Translations under genes and position numbers: made by a program
Shown: positions 22,540-34,500 of the stretch, piece after piece
Layout of the letters: every line of letters begins with the position of its first letter
Position numbering within the stretch: position 1 is the first letter of the stretch
Origin: Lamellibrachia satsuma
Lineage: Eukaryota; Annelida; Polychaeta; Sabellida; Siboglinidae
Length of the DNA: 64,000 nucleotides
Assembly (NCBI GenBank): GCA_033239005.1
Contig: BSQZ01000078.1
Location: forward strand, 2,594,542-2,658,541
Direction of reading: 5' to 3'
The notes under the pieces: model-generated
What the model was told of the DNA's origin: nothing
Databases searched by the model: none
What the model saw: the letters and a program-made list of their open reading frames with translations, nothing else

Positions 22540-22990
22540 GAGTCAGACCACAGTTGAGAATTGCATTGGTGGCCATGTTAACGTTTTGTCTGATTATAAG
22601 AAAACGTGACCATCAAAAATTCTGAAAATTGTACACAGCAATTGCTATCATCTCATTGATATACTGACCAAATTTTATCAAAATCACATACCTCCAGCTC
22701 TTTTAAATCGCCCCGACGTGCGATGCCTATCAATTTTGACAAAAATAGCCATGTATTCATGCGCCCACGTGGCCCATAGCAGAAAAATTCCCATAAATCC
22801 CTCCGCCAGTTAAACTCTTTAAAAAATGCACTGTTTCACAGCCAATAGCTTCTACAAACAAACCTGTGAATATTCCTGCTCAAAGGCACTCATGTCACAT
22901 AATATTAATTTATTAAGTTACCATTTTACAATTTCATGCGCCCTACATTCGTGTGAAACAATAAACAGGAAGGTCAACTGTGGTCTTACC
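22540..22990 (+). repeat. 451-bp TIR element, left copy
   Basis: It begins AGTCAGACCACAGTTGA and ends with the inverted form TCAACTGTGGTCTTACC. By reading, it is identical to 24635-25085 and more distant from 8883-9302. The repeated short frame starting MHCFTANSFYKQTCE at 22826 is part of the repeat and not a gene. Confidence 0.9.
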
Positions 22991-23870
22991 CCAAATAGGG
23001 AATTTTTTTGTTTGAGAAAGTGTCAAATTTTATATAAAATTGTGGCACAGTGTATATGTAGACACATTATGGAACACTCCTGCTTGTCAAGTCATTATTA
23101 TTTGTTTGACAGCCAAGTCTAAACAATGCTTTGCCCGTATTTTTAGCTGAAAACCAGTCACATAATTTAATTATAGGTCGATTTTGACACTTGATAAATC
23201 ATAGATCATGTACACTAGATTTACATAGCATTGCGAACCAATGAAGCCTGCTTACTGTCCCTTTGAATATACTAATGAGTTTATTTTAAAATTAGTATTC
23301 ATATAATTGCTTGATTTTAAACCAAACGTGGCATAACTTTGTAAGAAAATTGGACATTTTTCATATTTAACAGGATTTAGGGTAAATTCCAATGATTCAG
23401 GTTTGTCCAATTTTATTGTTTATGTGACTGCTTTCATACTTCTAGTTGATAAGATACAAGGCGAATGGCTTGATTTCGATACGCCACCATAAAACGGTAT
23501 CACATGACCAGATGCCAGTCGCGGCCAGATTTGAAAATGCTGATCTACACAGTGCTTCCAGTGGGTGTGACACAACCAAAATACAACTATTCTGTCCAAA
23601 TTTTTTACACAATGTTGCTAACGCACTGGGCCACAACACAAATATCACCAATGACCGCTCTAGTCCAAAACGGCTACCTGTTCCGTCACATACTTGTGTC
23701 ATACCCCTTAATTTTCGCCAACTTTCCATTTTGGCATTCGATCAGTACCATGATGTTCGTGATTGCTACTGCTGTCTGCCTTTTCCAAGCAAGCTGTTCA
23801 CTTTTCCTATCAACCTGTGCCTATGGGAATGATTATATCTTATATAAACCACTTCAGAGTTATGGTTAGC

Positions 23871-23946
23871 TAGGGATGGGGTTAGCTAGAGATAGGGTTA
23901 GCCAGGGATGTGGTTAGCTAGAGATGGGGTTAGCTACGGTTAGGGT
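23871..23946. repeat. 18-bp GGTTAGCTAGAGATGGGG tandem repeat
   Basis: About four and a half units lie inside the 2.5 kb composite. The array ends in GGTTAGGGTT, which resembles telomere sequence but is too short to be one. Confidence 0.85.
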
Positions 23947-24634
23947 TGCAAAGTACTGCACACAACGTGAAATTCGTATTGGTATGTGGTGAATAGACAT
24001 TTTGGAAAGGCAACTGTTATTGTTGATATTAAAAATTGCTTATTGTAGACTTTCAGCTTATCACAAGCCCTATAATACTAGTTTAGCATATGAAAAATAA
24101 ACAAATTGTATTTATTAGCAATGAAATATCATATTCAACATTAACTTGCACAATATATCACCTCGTACACATCAAACGTTATAGTACAAAACTAAAATGT
24201 ACATTTATTTGACATGTTTTATATTTAGTAGATCGGTTATAGGACACCTCCTAAGGGAGACTGTTAAACAGTTTAAATAGTAGCGGCGTTTAACCAGTAA
24301 TGATCTTGTTGACTAGATGGAATCAATAACATATTTATATAATAATATAATATTATTCAGTCTGACACCGACAATTGTCTAAGTCAAAATACACACAACA
24401 CTGGACAGGTTAGCAACCGTATTTATTTATTTATTAATTTATTTTCAAAAATATGTGCCCTAATTATATTATCAGAATTGCAAATTACAAAAAATATAAG
24501 AAATTTGTTATAACAAACTAATAATTTCATCCAAATTACATGTAATATCCACAATTAGGCTAATAACAACGACCAAAACATAAGCATATCAACATTTTAT
24601 AAACGTGTTTGTGACCCCGACTTCCGTCTATTTG

Positions 24635-25085
24635 GAGTCAGACCACAGTTGAGAATTGCATTGGTGGCCATGTTAACGTTTTGTCTGATTATAAGAAAAC
24701 GTGACCATCAAAAATTCTGAAAATTGTACACAGCAATTGCTATCATCTCATTGATATACTGACCAAATTTTATCAAAATCACATACCTCCAGCTCTTTTA
24801 AATCGCCCCGACGTGCGATGCCTATCAATTTTGACAAAAATAGCCATGTATTCATGCGCCCACGTGGCCCATAGCAGAAAAATTCCCATAAATCCCTCCG
24901 CCAGTTAAACTCTTTAAAAAATGCACTGTTTCACAGCCAATAGCTTCTACAAACAAACCTGTGAATATTCCTGCTCAAAGGCACTCATGTCACATAATAT
25001 TAATTTATTAAGTTACCATTTTACAATTTCATGCGCCCTACATTCGTGTGAAACAATAAACAGGAAGGTCAACTGTGGTCTTACC
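24635..25085 (+). repeat. 451-bp TIR element, right copy
   Basis: It has the same ends and interior as 22540-22990. I found no differences when reading the two side by side, which implies recent origin or gene conversion. Confidence 0.9.
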
Positions 25086-25092
25086 CCTATAG

Positions 25093-28000
25093 TGTTGACG
25101 GAACAACACTGGATCTACAAGATCCTGTGCATTAAGACAATTAGTTCGTCTTGAGGTCAGCCAGTGGTGATTCAGTGGTCAATGTGCTGGAATACACTGC
25201 CCCCAGCTCTTGTTGGGCATGATAAAAAATTAATCATTGCCAGACTCTGGCTAGATAACTAGTGCATTTTGGAAATACCACAGGTTTTCCAGATGTTCGT
25301 AGTCAAGGCAGTGATATGACTTTCTTTGCCATCATATATCAGCCACATAGCAACTTTCACCAATTATCACGTTCCTTTGTTTGAAACTGTATCTAGAATT
25401 TTAAATATATCACCAAACATGGGAGCACAGAGGGATTTGTATCCATCGACAGGTTACCTCAAGCATGGTGATATTCTATCCAAGAGTCAGTTTACTTTTA
25501 GATTAGCCTTCCCACCTTCAGGTGTTGAAATTTGTCCACGTTTTTGGATCAGAAGCGTAGAGTTTAGTGCCTGAGGTAGGTGAAATTCCAGTACAGTAAC
25601 CATGGCAGCACAATCTGCTAAACCTAAATGTTGTTCAGCTTTTCTGTCTATACAAAAGACATTTTATGAACACAATAAAACTTGATTTAAAATGGCTAGA
25701 AGGTAAGGACCTACATAAATGTTTTGAGAAAGTGGTCATTCAGTACAGGCAAGACCTAAACTGTTCACAGGGCTGACTGGACATCATAGTAAACACCCAT
25801 TCAGAAATGACTCCTGAAGCACTTAAAAAGCCATATCTCAAAGATTGAAGTTTATAGTGACAGGTCTTACACTGCATTGACGTAGGAACTGTCTCATGAA
25901 AAGTACATATCAACAGACAAGGAGATGGAGCAACCTCTGAAGAAAGGAGATTGGATATTTGTGACTGACAATCACGGTGTTGACAGCATTTCTTACTGTT
26001 GTATAGATCTGACAAACATGTAAAAACATATTTTACTATACAAGTATCTACTATTGTTGTAGTTTGTAACTTGCTTGAGTATATTTGTTGTCATGGCACA
26101 CAGAGGCAGATATGTGGTTTTGAACAAACAAAACGATAACTTCAACACATACAAATATTAATATTTATTACATTTCTCTGACATCTCCACCTGGCCCCTA
26201 CACCCACTCCTGTATGGGAATGACATTTAAACAAATAAGCATAAAGCTTCAAGCAGAAATGTTACAACATAATAATACTTCACAACTGTCTTACATTACA
26301 ACCATGATCATGTGACCAGATTACATCACATGACAAAAAATTCACCTAAAAGCACCGGTTGAAAATTGGTATAAAAACACTAACAACAAAATGATTACTG
26401 AATAAATACAAAAACAATTGGTGTGATATCACATGATAAGTGTACAAATGCGACAATATTGTATACAAATTCAGCAACTTTTCATTTGCAAGATTACTTT
26501 GCATAACACCCAATGCTATGAGCACTTCTACTGGCAAGTGTAACGGGTCAGATATCCTGGGGATAAAGTATCATAACACATCATGTGATAAAGTATCATA
26601 ATACATTTTTACATGCACTTGGCTGCCTTCCTTCCATGACTGGGAGGTAGGTAAACAGACTGTTGCACTTGGCTGCCTTCCTTCCATGACTGGGAGGTAG
26701 GTAAACAGACTGTTGCACTTGGCTGCCTTCCTTCCATGACTGGGAAGTAGGTAAACAGGCTGTTGCAAAAGATTCTGCTGCTATTTGCTGTGGCCGAATT
26801 TGCATCACCTGTCGTTTTTGTCTACTAAAATCCCTGGTGGACAACCCAGAAAATATTTGTATTTCAAATCACTAGCCATGTAACTAATTCTGCATTACAG
26901 GGTGACATAACTATTTGAAAAATTTATTTGAAAAATTGAAGTGAGATATACATTTGTCAAAACTATTAACTTGCTCAGAGACGAAATAAAAAAAATATCA
27001 TCACCATAACTATTGTATTAGGTTGGTATGGCAAATGGGACAAAGTTTAAATCCATATTTGTTCTGGGTGGGGGGTTCCACCATGGTGAAGATAAAATGT
27101 CACCATTTGCTCATCACCATGGTTGCTATTACAAGCTTTAAAGCAGTGACTGGGAAATTGGCAAGACTGTGCAAACATACAGTTGGGACAGAGTCCAGGT
27201 GTGGTGGAAATAATCATCTCACCCCCAGGGTGAGATCACACCAGGCTCCCCACACCCTGCTGGGAAGAGGGACAAATCAAAGACATGTCCTGATAACTTA
27301 TCACAGCAGTGCTGTGACAACAACACCTGCACCCAGTCCACTGGGACAGGCACACACTGAATCACTTTCCCCAGCTCTCTGCACAAGGGACTCCACTTCC
27401 TTATAGTTGTGTGCATTTTGAACAAGGCTTTTTGCATTACGGGACATGGCCAGCTTTTGTCAAACATGCGAATAACAGATCATCTGAAGAGCAACTTTAT
27501 GAGTGCCATGCCAAAAAGTTTTGCAAGATCCAATCAACATAATTATTCCAGTTTGCATGGTGAGCTTACTGGCCTTACATATTTCTGTCACCAGCCTTAA
27601 CGGTGTGAACTCATTACACACTCGTGGTGCCCACCTATGAAACCAGTATAAAAAATCTGTAAGACCCATAAACAAACCCATATCTATATCTGCTGGTTTC
27701 CCAGCACATGCTCAAAAGGAGTTTGCGGTACTATTTGGAGTACATTTTACTGTGCATCACTCAGTTATCACTTATGGAGTTCTGTCAAAATCTGCTTTTA
27801 CACCCTGGCCTGGTTCTATGCTATGTGCTTATCTTCAAATTCAAGAGTGATTACTTGACCCATAATGTAAACATCACATTACGTACGTGGGAAAATTATA
27901 TGTAATGTTGTGATAATTTACTGATATTAGATCAGGTAAAAATATAGTATCACTGATTTGTAACTAAAAAGTAAATGCTGTTTAATAGTCGATATGTGTC

Positions 28001-31000
28001 TGGGAGACCCATATTAAGAACAATAAGATCGCTATCATAGGAGCCACACAGTTGATCCTTGATACCACACAATACAGGCTGGTGACCTTATTCGGAATAT
28101 CTGCTGAGGACTTTGGTTTGATCAAATAGTATCATATAGATAGTACCTGTAGCATAACATATGAATATATCAGGGCTTATTTTGTTCAATATCGCAGTCA
28201 CAACATTGTAGAGTAAGCCATCAATACAGGAAACATTCAACTGATAACCAATTATTTAGATTTTTCTGTACAAGGGGAATCAGTGTTCATCAAAACATCT
28301 TATCTGGTACATCAGCAAACCAAATCATGAGTGAACCTGTATTGTATCCAATATTCGGGCATAAGCATGAATTGAACTTGTACTACTTCGAAGAACTGTG
28401 GAATACTGAATACAGTTCGAAACACCTGCTGTTATCGCATTTTGGAATAAAAGCAGCAGTTTTAAACACTTAAACACCCGTGCATATTTTTTTTAAAACA
28501 CACAACAGGAATTTACTGCACTGTGTTTGATTCCAATGACTTCACAATTCACTGTCAAAGTTTACAGTAAAAATACATATGTGAAGTATGTAGTTTAATT
28601 AGCAGGGGTTAACCCCATGGCATCACTGAACAGGCCCCAGGCAAGAATGCATGTTGTTTTACAAGAGAGTACTGAGCTAGCTGATAGAGAGAGTGAGAAA
28701 GCCATCAGATAATGACCAGCCAGAAAAACAAGTTGCTCAGACCCCCTGCTGGTCTGAGTCACTAGGCCAAGCAAATCAGCATTTAGTAAACTCATAGTGC
28801 TCTTACATTGCAGGGAGACTGTGCTACAATACAATCTCTGTGCCTTTGCAACATGAACCTCTTCCGGAAGATAAACCAAACTAATGAGCTAACATATAAT
28901 TGTGGAACTGTTTGTTTAGAAATGATATGATGTGAAAAAGTGACATGTCCAAAGTATGTTAATCGGTTGCTACAGCCAGGGAGGGAGGCACATGGAACAC
29001 ATTATTACACAATTCTGTTACCCAAGGCACTAGGTTTCCAGTGTGTAGGCTCAACATTAAAAAGCATCTCAATCGTGCATGATGAAAATTAATACTTAAT
29101 CACTATGGCAACACCGTATCTTTTAATAAAAAAGATATGGAACATCAGAAACATAAAAGTAATAATAAATATTGACCTAATGTGTCACAAAGGCATTGAA
29201 AATGTTTCAAATTCATCACACTTTGCAAACATCCAAAGCAGAAATGGCAAGAAGCATAAGGACACACATATGAGGAACTGGTTCCATCAGAAAGATGGAT
29301 AATGCAACAAACAGAAAGGCAATGTAGTAAACAGATGACACCAGAGAATATAAATTGTTCATATTTACATCACTGCTACTTTCTGAAGACTGAACAAGAA
29401 CAAAGGCAAGTGTGGCAAAGTCATCCCAGCAAGGATATGGCAGTAAAGAAATTAGGATACAATAAACTCATCAATGCAAGCATTAATTTCTCACAATTTC
29501 GAGAAAAAAATACTCCACATATTTTCAATCTGTTTCAGTCCGTTAAAAGTCACAAACTTCAGAAGTTTGACAGAAGTTTGACAGAAGTGGCAAATGAAGA
29601 CTCTTACAATTACACAGACTTCTGTTGATAGGGCATCAGTACAATTTGATTACTTGGAGGCAAACCAGTGTCAGTTCACATGAATAATCTGCCTAAATGT
29701 CCAAGTTATTTGTTATTGGGAAACGTTCTAAGTTCTCATGTCCATCGTAATTGTTTGTTATTAAACCAATTAATCCAGTAGTTGTGTCCCAAACATTCTG
29801 CTGCACCCATTGGAATGTGATCATGACTAAACCTGTTTCTTTGTAAACATGAGCACAGTACACGTGGGTGGAAAATAGTCCACAAAATTATATTTTCTTT
29901 TACATCATCCTGTTTATCACCAGACAGCCAGAAAAACAGCCAATTGTTCGCCTTTAATAAGCATTACTAAGAACATGTGTGGGCCTGACACTTATGCAAC
30001 GAGACCAGGTGGGTGCAGCTATTGACCTATTATATGGGTGCAGTTGGAATGTGCATCACTGACAGACTTTGATGTACAGAAGAATGCATGACGAAGTTAT
30101 CCACCACTATGCAAAAAAGATGTATTCAGTGATAATAAATCAACTGATAGGTCTTTCAAACCAGCCGCTTAAGCAAATGTTAGATGTCACAACAGATTAG
30201 CCACCCCACCTTAGTTCACCCTGAGGCGTGGCTGGAGGGGGTGGCAATCATGGTGGACCATTACAATACTGTGGGAACCTTATCATAAGTTTAATCACAG
30301 ATGGCCAACTGCACCTGTACTGTTTGTTTATTCTGGTGTAACTTGGGTCAACTGCTGGATGGTAGTCAGACTAACCCTGAACTATCAGTAGATTGGGTTG
30401 AATCTAGTACAATATAGTAATGACCACCAATCTATAGCCTGTCATCCTGTTGACCTGGCCAGTGTGGAATGAAATAATAAAATTTTACCTATGCATACAT
30501 TGTGACTGACCAACTAATGTACTTGCTTATTTATCAGCCAGGTTTAAGCAGTGAGTACTACTTATTAAATAATTAGAAAATAATTATCCACTTAGTGAAA
30601 GTTACACCTTTTTCTCATTCCCTGTGGCAGTGAAATGCATTCTACAAAATGACAATGTTTGATAGCATATATTATGTAAAAAGAAAAGCTTAGTACTTTC
30701 ATTGTTATACAGCAGATGCGCCATGGTACATGGTGACATTTCTTGCTATTCACAACTGAATTCTTTACATACCAAATCGTACTTGGGATATCAAGAATTA
30801 TGGAATAAATGCAATTTTTTTTATATATTATGCAAAACATTGTTGCTAATCATACTTTAAAATTTTGAAATATACACTGGAATTGTTGACTTCAAGAATT
30901 TAATTCTTGATGTCAACGATTACTGAAAATGGTAAATATCAGTACCAATTACCCCACAGCATGACAATATATATATTTAACAAGATTTGCCATCAAAGCC

Positions 31001-31096
31001 AAAGGCCAATATATATGTACAGGTCAAATACCATGAACCAAAGCTGGCTGATTTTGTTTCCTATCAATAACTATGGAATAAATACGAATATTAGGA
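25093..31096. other. Intergenic between CCDC85 and FAM89, no gene seen
   Basis: CCDC85 and FAM89 converge on this space, and the right part may include the FAM89 3' untranslated region. I see no conserved coding frame. A 50-bp tandem repeat lies at 26615-26764, and a block at 29804-29868 (CACCCATTGGAATGTGATC, then TTTCTTTGTAAACATGAG) is repeated at 33776-33827 in the FAM89 intron. Confidence 0.55.
26615..26764. repeat. 50-bp tandem repeat, 3 copies
   Basis: Units starting GCACTTGGCTGCCTTCCTTC occur at 26615, 26665 and 26715 with one or two base differences. A partly duplicated AAAGTATCATAA block precedes it at 26568-26606. Confidence 0.95.
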
Positions 31097-31507
31097 TCAA
31101 CAGTTTGACTCGTATGTTGCAGCAATAGTGGTTATGTTATTACCACAACTGGTACCATTGTCCATATTCGTTTTATTCTTTCTGTTCTTTTTCTGCATCA
31201 TAGGGGGCTGGACCGGCGATGACGATTTTGATGACACTGTGCCTGTGTATGCCACCGGCTCGTAAATGCTCTCCTCTGGCGGTGGCGTTGGAGTCGACAT
31301 GTAACTTTTGCGATGGAAGAACTCGTTGACGTACTTATCGCTGTGGAATGGCGTGTTCTCATACTCGTGTTCGTCTTCCATTATTGATGAGCAGTCCGAG
31401 GTGGTGTCTGATGTGCGGTCATGAAGCAGGTGTTTATACTCCTGTATGCTCTCGTTGAGACCCATCAGTTGACACAGCAGTGACATATCAAGTTGTCGCA
31501 GACTCAC
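31097..31507 (-). CDS. FAM89: FAM89 exon 2
   Basis: The acceptor on the minus strand is aatgttgtag|GTGAGTCTG, and the exon gives VSLRQLDMSLLCQLMGLNES onward to a stop at 31097. The acidic and Ser/Pro-rich tail (EDEHEYENTP, STPTPPPEES) differs from vertebrate FAM89. A 20-bp tandem repeat sits about 30 bp upstream of the acceptor. Confidence 0.93.
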   Translation of the reverse strand: MSLRQLDMSLLCQLMGLNESIQEYKHLLHDRTSDTTSDCSSIMEDEHEYENTPFHSDKYVNEFFHRKSYMSTPTPPPEESIYEPVAYTGTVSSKSSSPVQPPMMQKKNRKNKTNMDNGTSCGNNITTIAATYESNC

Positions 31508-34500
31508 CTACAACATTATGCACACGCGGTTTAGTTTGTCTAATTATGTAACAAATTAACTAATTATGTAACAAATTAACTAATTATGTAACAAATTAAC
31601 TAATTATGTAACACATTATTGAATGATTATGTTAAAGTGAATATGTTTAAAAAATATAACTGACAGATATTTGATACGAATGGGCTATACAGAGAATTTA
31701 AAAGAAAAATTGATAGACTCTCAATAAGCCAATGACTTCCAGTTGCCATCTGGAGCTTGTGGCTTTGGATGGCCATCTTGTTGAATCTGTCAGCCTCAAA
31801 GCTGTTCAAAGATTGTGCTGATAGTGACCTGCAGTGTTCATAATTGACTAAGAGGGCATAAGGTGACCAGAGTCTGGTGGTCAGCCCTTCTCAAGCATGT
31901 ACATGTCCAAGTGGTTGTGGCCCAGCAACTACACAAGCAGTTTACCTTAGAAAATAATAATGTATCAGACATGGGATCAATTCCATTCTGGAATTTAAAT
32001 TGACCTTCAATTCCGCAATTGGAATTGATTTTCGAAAGCCAGTTGGAATGGATTTTTTTATTGGAACTGATTTTGTTGGAATTATTGACTTGATATTGCT
32101 AATCTTTACCCCTTAAATTTACTATTAAAATCATATTTGTCTGCTGAAACTGGTAACAGCCAGGAAGCTGTTCTTACGATTTACCCTAATAGTTTTGTGC
32201 ATTCTGAAGAAGTCAATTTTGTATAACAAGATATGGTCAGAGTATCAGTTCAAATCATGTCTGAAAATCGAAGAGTCTCTCATAAATATTTTAGTCAATA
32301 AAACTGGTACCAATATTACTGTTACCAGTCTGTGTGGACCACTCAGGGGTGGCACCTATGTGTTACTGTTACCAGTCTGTGTGGTCCACTGAGGGTTGGC
32401 ACTTATTTGTTACTGTTACCAGTCTGTGTGGACCACTCAGGGTTGGCACCTATGTGTTACTGTTACCAGTCTGTGTGGACTACTCAGGGGTGGCACCTAT
32501 GTGTTACTGTTACCAGTCTGTGTGGACCACTCAGGGTTGGCACCTATGTGTTACTGTTACCAGTCTGTGTGGACCAATCAGGGTTGGCACCTATGTGTTA
32601 CTGTTACCAGTCTGTGTGGACCACTCAGGGGTGGCACCTGTGTTACTGTTACCAGTCTGTGTGGACCACTCAGGGGTGGCACCTATGTGTTACTGTTACC
32701 AGTCTGTGTGGACCACTCAGGGGTGGCACCTATGTGTTACTGTTACCAGTCTGTGTGGACCACTCAGGGTTGGCACCTATGTGTTACTGTTACCAGTCTG
32801 TGTGGACCACTCAGGGGTGGCACCTATGTGTTACTGTTACCAGTCTGTGTGGACCACTCAGGGGTGGCACCTATGTGTTACTGTTACCAGTCTGTGTGGA
32901 CCACTCAGGGGTGGCACCTATGTGTTACTGTTACCAGTCTGTGTGGACCACTCAGGGGTGGCACCTATGTGTTACTGTTACCAGTCTGTGTGGACCACTC
33001 AGGGTTGGCACCTATGTGTTACTGTTACCAGTCTGTGTGGACCACTCAGGGGTGGCACCTATGTGTTACTGTTACCAGTCTGTGTGGACCACTCAGGGTT
33101 GGCACCTATGTGTTACTGTTACCAGTCTGTGTGGACCACTCAGGGGTGGCACCTGTGTTACTGTTACCAGTATGTGTGGACCACTCAGGGTGGCACCTAT
33201 GTGTTACTGTTACCAGTCTGTGTGGACCACTCAGGGTGGCACCTATGTGTTACTGTTACCAGTCTGTGTGGACCACTCAGGGTGACACCTATGTGTTACT
33301 GTTACCAGTCTGTGTGGACCACTCAGGGGTGGCACCTATGTGTTACTGTTACCAGTCTGTGTGGACCACTCAGGGTTGGCACCTATGTGTTACTGTTACC
33401 AGTCTGTGTGGACCACTCAGGGATGGCACCTGTGTTACTGTTACCAGTCTGTGTGGACCACTCAGGGGTGGCACCTATGTGTTACTGTTACCAGTCTGTG
33501 TGGACCACTCAGGGTTGGCACCTATGTGTTACTGTTACCAGTCTGTGTGGACCACTCAGGGTTGGCACCTATGTGTTACTGTTACCAGTCTGTGTGGACC
33601 ACTCAGGGTTGGCACCTATGTGTTACTGTTACCAGTCTGTGTGGACCACTCAGGGGTGGCACCTATGTGTTACTGTTACCAGTCTGTGTGGACCACTCAG
33701 GGTTGGCACCTATGTGTTACTGTTACCAGTCTGTGTGGACCACTCAGGGTTGGCACCTATGCAAACAGTTTGCTACACCCATTGGAATGTGATCATGACT
33801 CAATTAGTTTTCTTTGTAAACATGAGTATGCAACAAGCTGTGTGTGTTGATATGTGTCAGTTTGACTTAAACTTGAAATGAATTTCATGGCCAATCAGGC
33901 AATGTAGCAATACAGATGACACCTCTCTACCCCTCTCTAATTACCAATACACAAGCAGTTTACCTTAGATAATAATAATGTATCAGACATGGGGTCAATT
34001 CCAGATTTGGAATTGATTTTCGAAAGTCAGTTGGAATTGATTTTCTTGGAACTGGAATTGATTTTCTTGGAATTATTGACTTGATAGTGTTAATCTTTAC
34101 CCCTTAAATTTACTATTTTAATCATATTTGTCTGCTATTAGTATGTCACCCTGAATCTGGTAACAGCCAGGAAGCTGTCAACATTATAGCATATACACTG
34201 TCTACTCTGTTATTGAAACATTGTGAACAAGAGCAATATAATCAAGCATTTGCATAAAAAAACATACTAAGTTACTATAACAAATAGTAAAACCAAAGTC
34301 AGACCATTTAGGCCTTATCTCATTTTCTTTCTCAGTGGACAAGGTTTATTTTCCTATGGAGAATACGTGTTAGCGATTAGGCTATTAAAAACTTAAAGAT
34401 TACAGTAAATTTGATGAAATATCAATGATATCACAACTGATATAAACAGAGGAAAACTGTTCAAAACTCAAATTAACAACTCAACTGTCCAGGGCTGTCC

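Larger units (their letters stand above)
22540..25085 (+). mobile_element. 2.5 kb unit bounded by identical 451-bp repeats, with a 7-bp flanking duplication
   Basis: Two copies of the 450-bp TIR element (22540-22990 and 24635-25085) lie in direct orientation around a 1.64 kb interior and look identical by eye. CCTATAG occurs just outside the left copy (22533-22539) and just outside the right copy (25086-25092). The inner borders instead carry CAAATAG and its complement CTATTTG. The outer duplication suggests that the whole unit entered as one piece, either as a composite or dimeric transposon or as an LTR-like non-autonomous element. The interior has no recognisable polymerase, integrase or transposase. 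It is also possible that two insertions lie side by side and the 7-bp match is chance. Confidence 0.6.

Noticed and set aside
23929..23950. Interstitial telomere sequence (GGTTAGGGTT)
   Set aside because: Only one and a half units occur, at the end of an 18-bp repeat with a different consensus.
22826..25154. Recurrent small frame MHCFTANSFYKQTCE as a conserved micropeptide (also at 9137)
   Set aside because: The frame is inside a dispersed DNA repeat, so similarity reflects copying of the element. It has different endings at each locus.
29302..29628. 108-codon open frame as a gene
   Set aside because: It has low-complexity composition and no motif, splice support or codon pattern distinct from the surrounding AT-rich DNA.
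32332..33881. Large plus-strand open frames (317-515 codons) with CYCYQSVWTTQGW-type repeats
   Set aside because: They are the three frames of one 47-bp minisatellite in the FAM89 intron, with no splice, start or conservation support.
31931..34178. The 240-bp direct repeats as LTRs of a retrovirus-like element
   Set aside because: They lack TG...CA ends and a flanking target duplication, and the interior is a minisatellite with no gag or pol motif.
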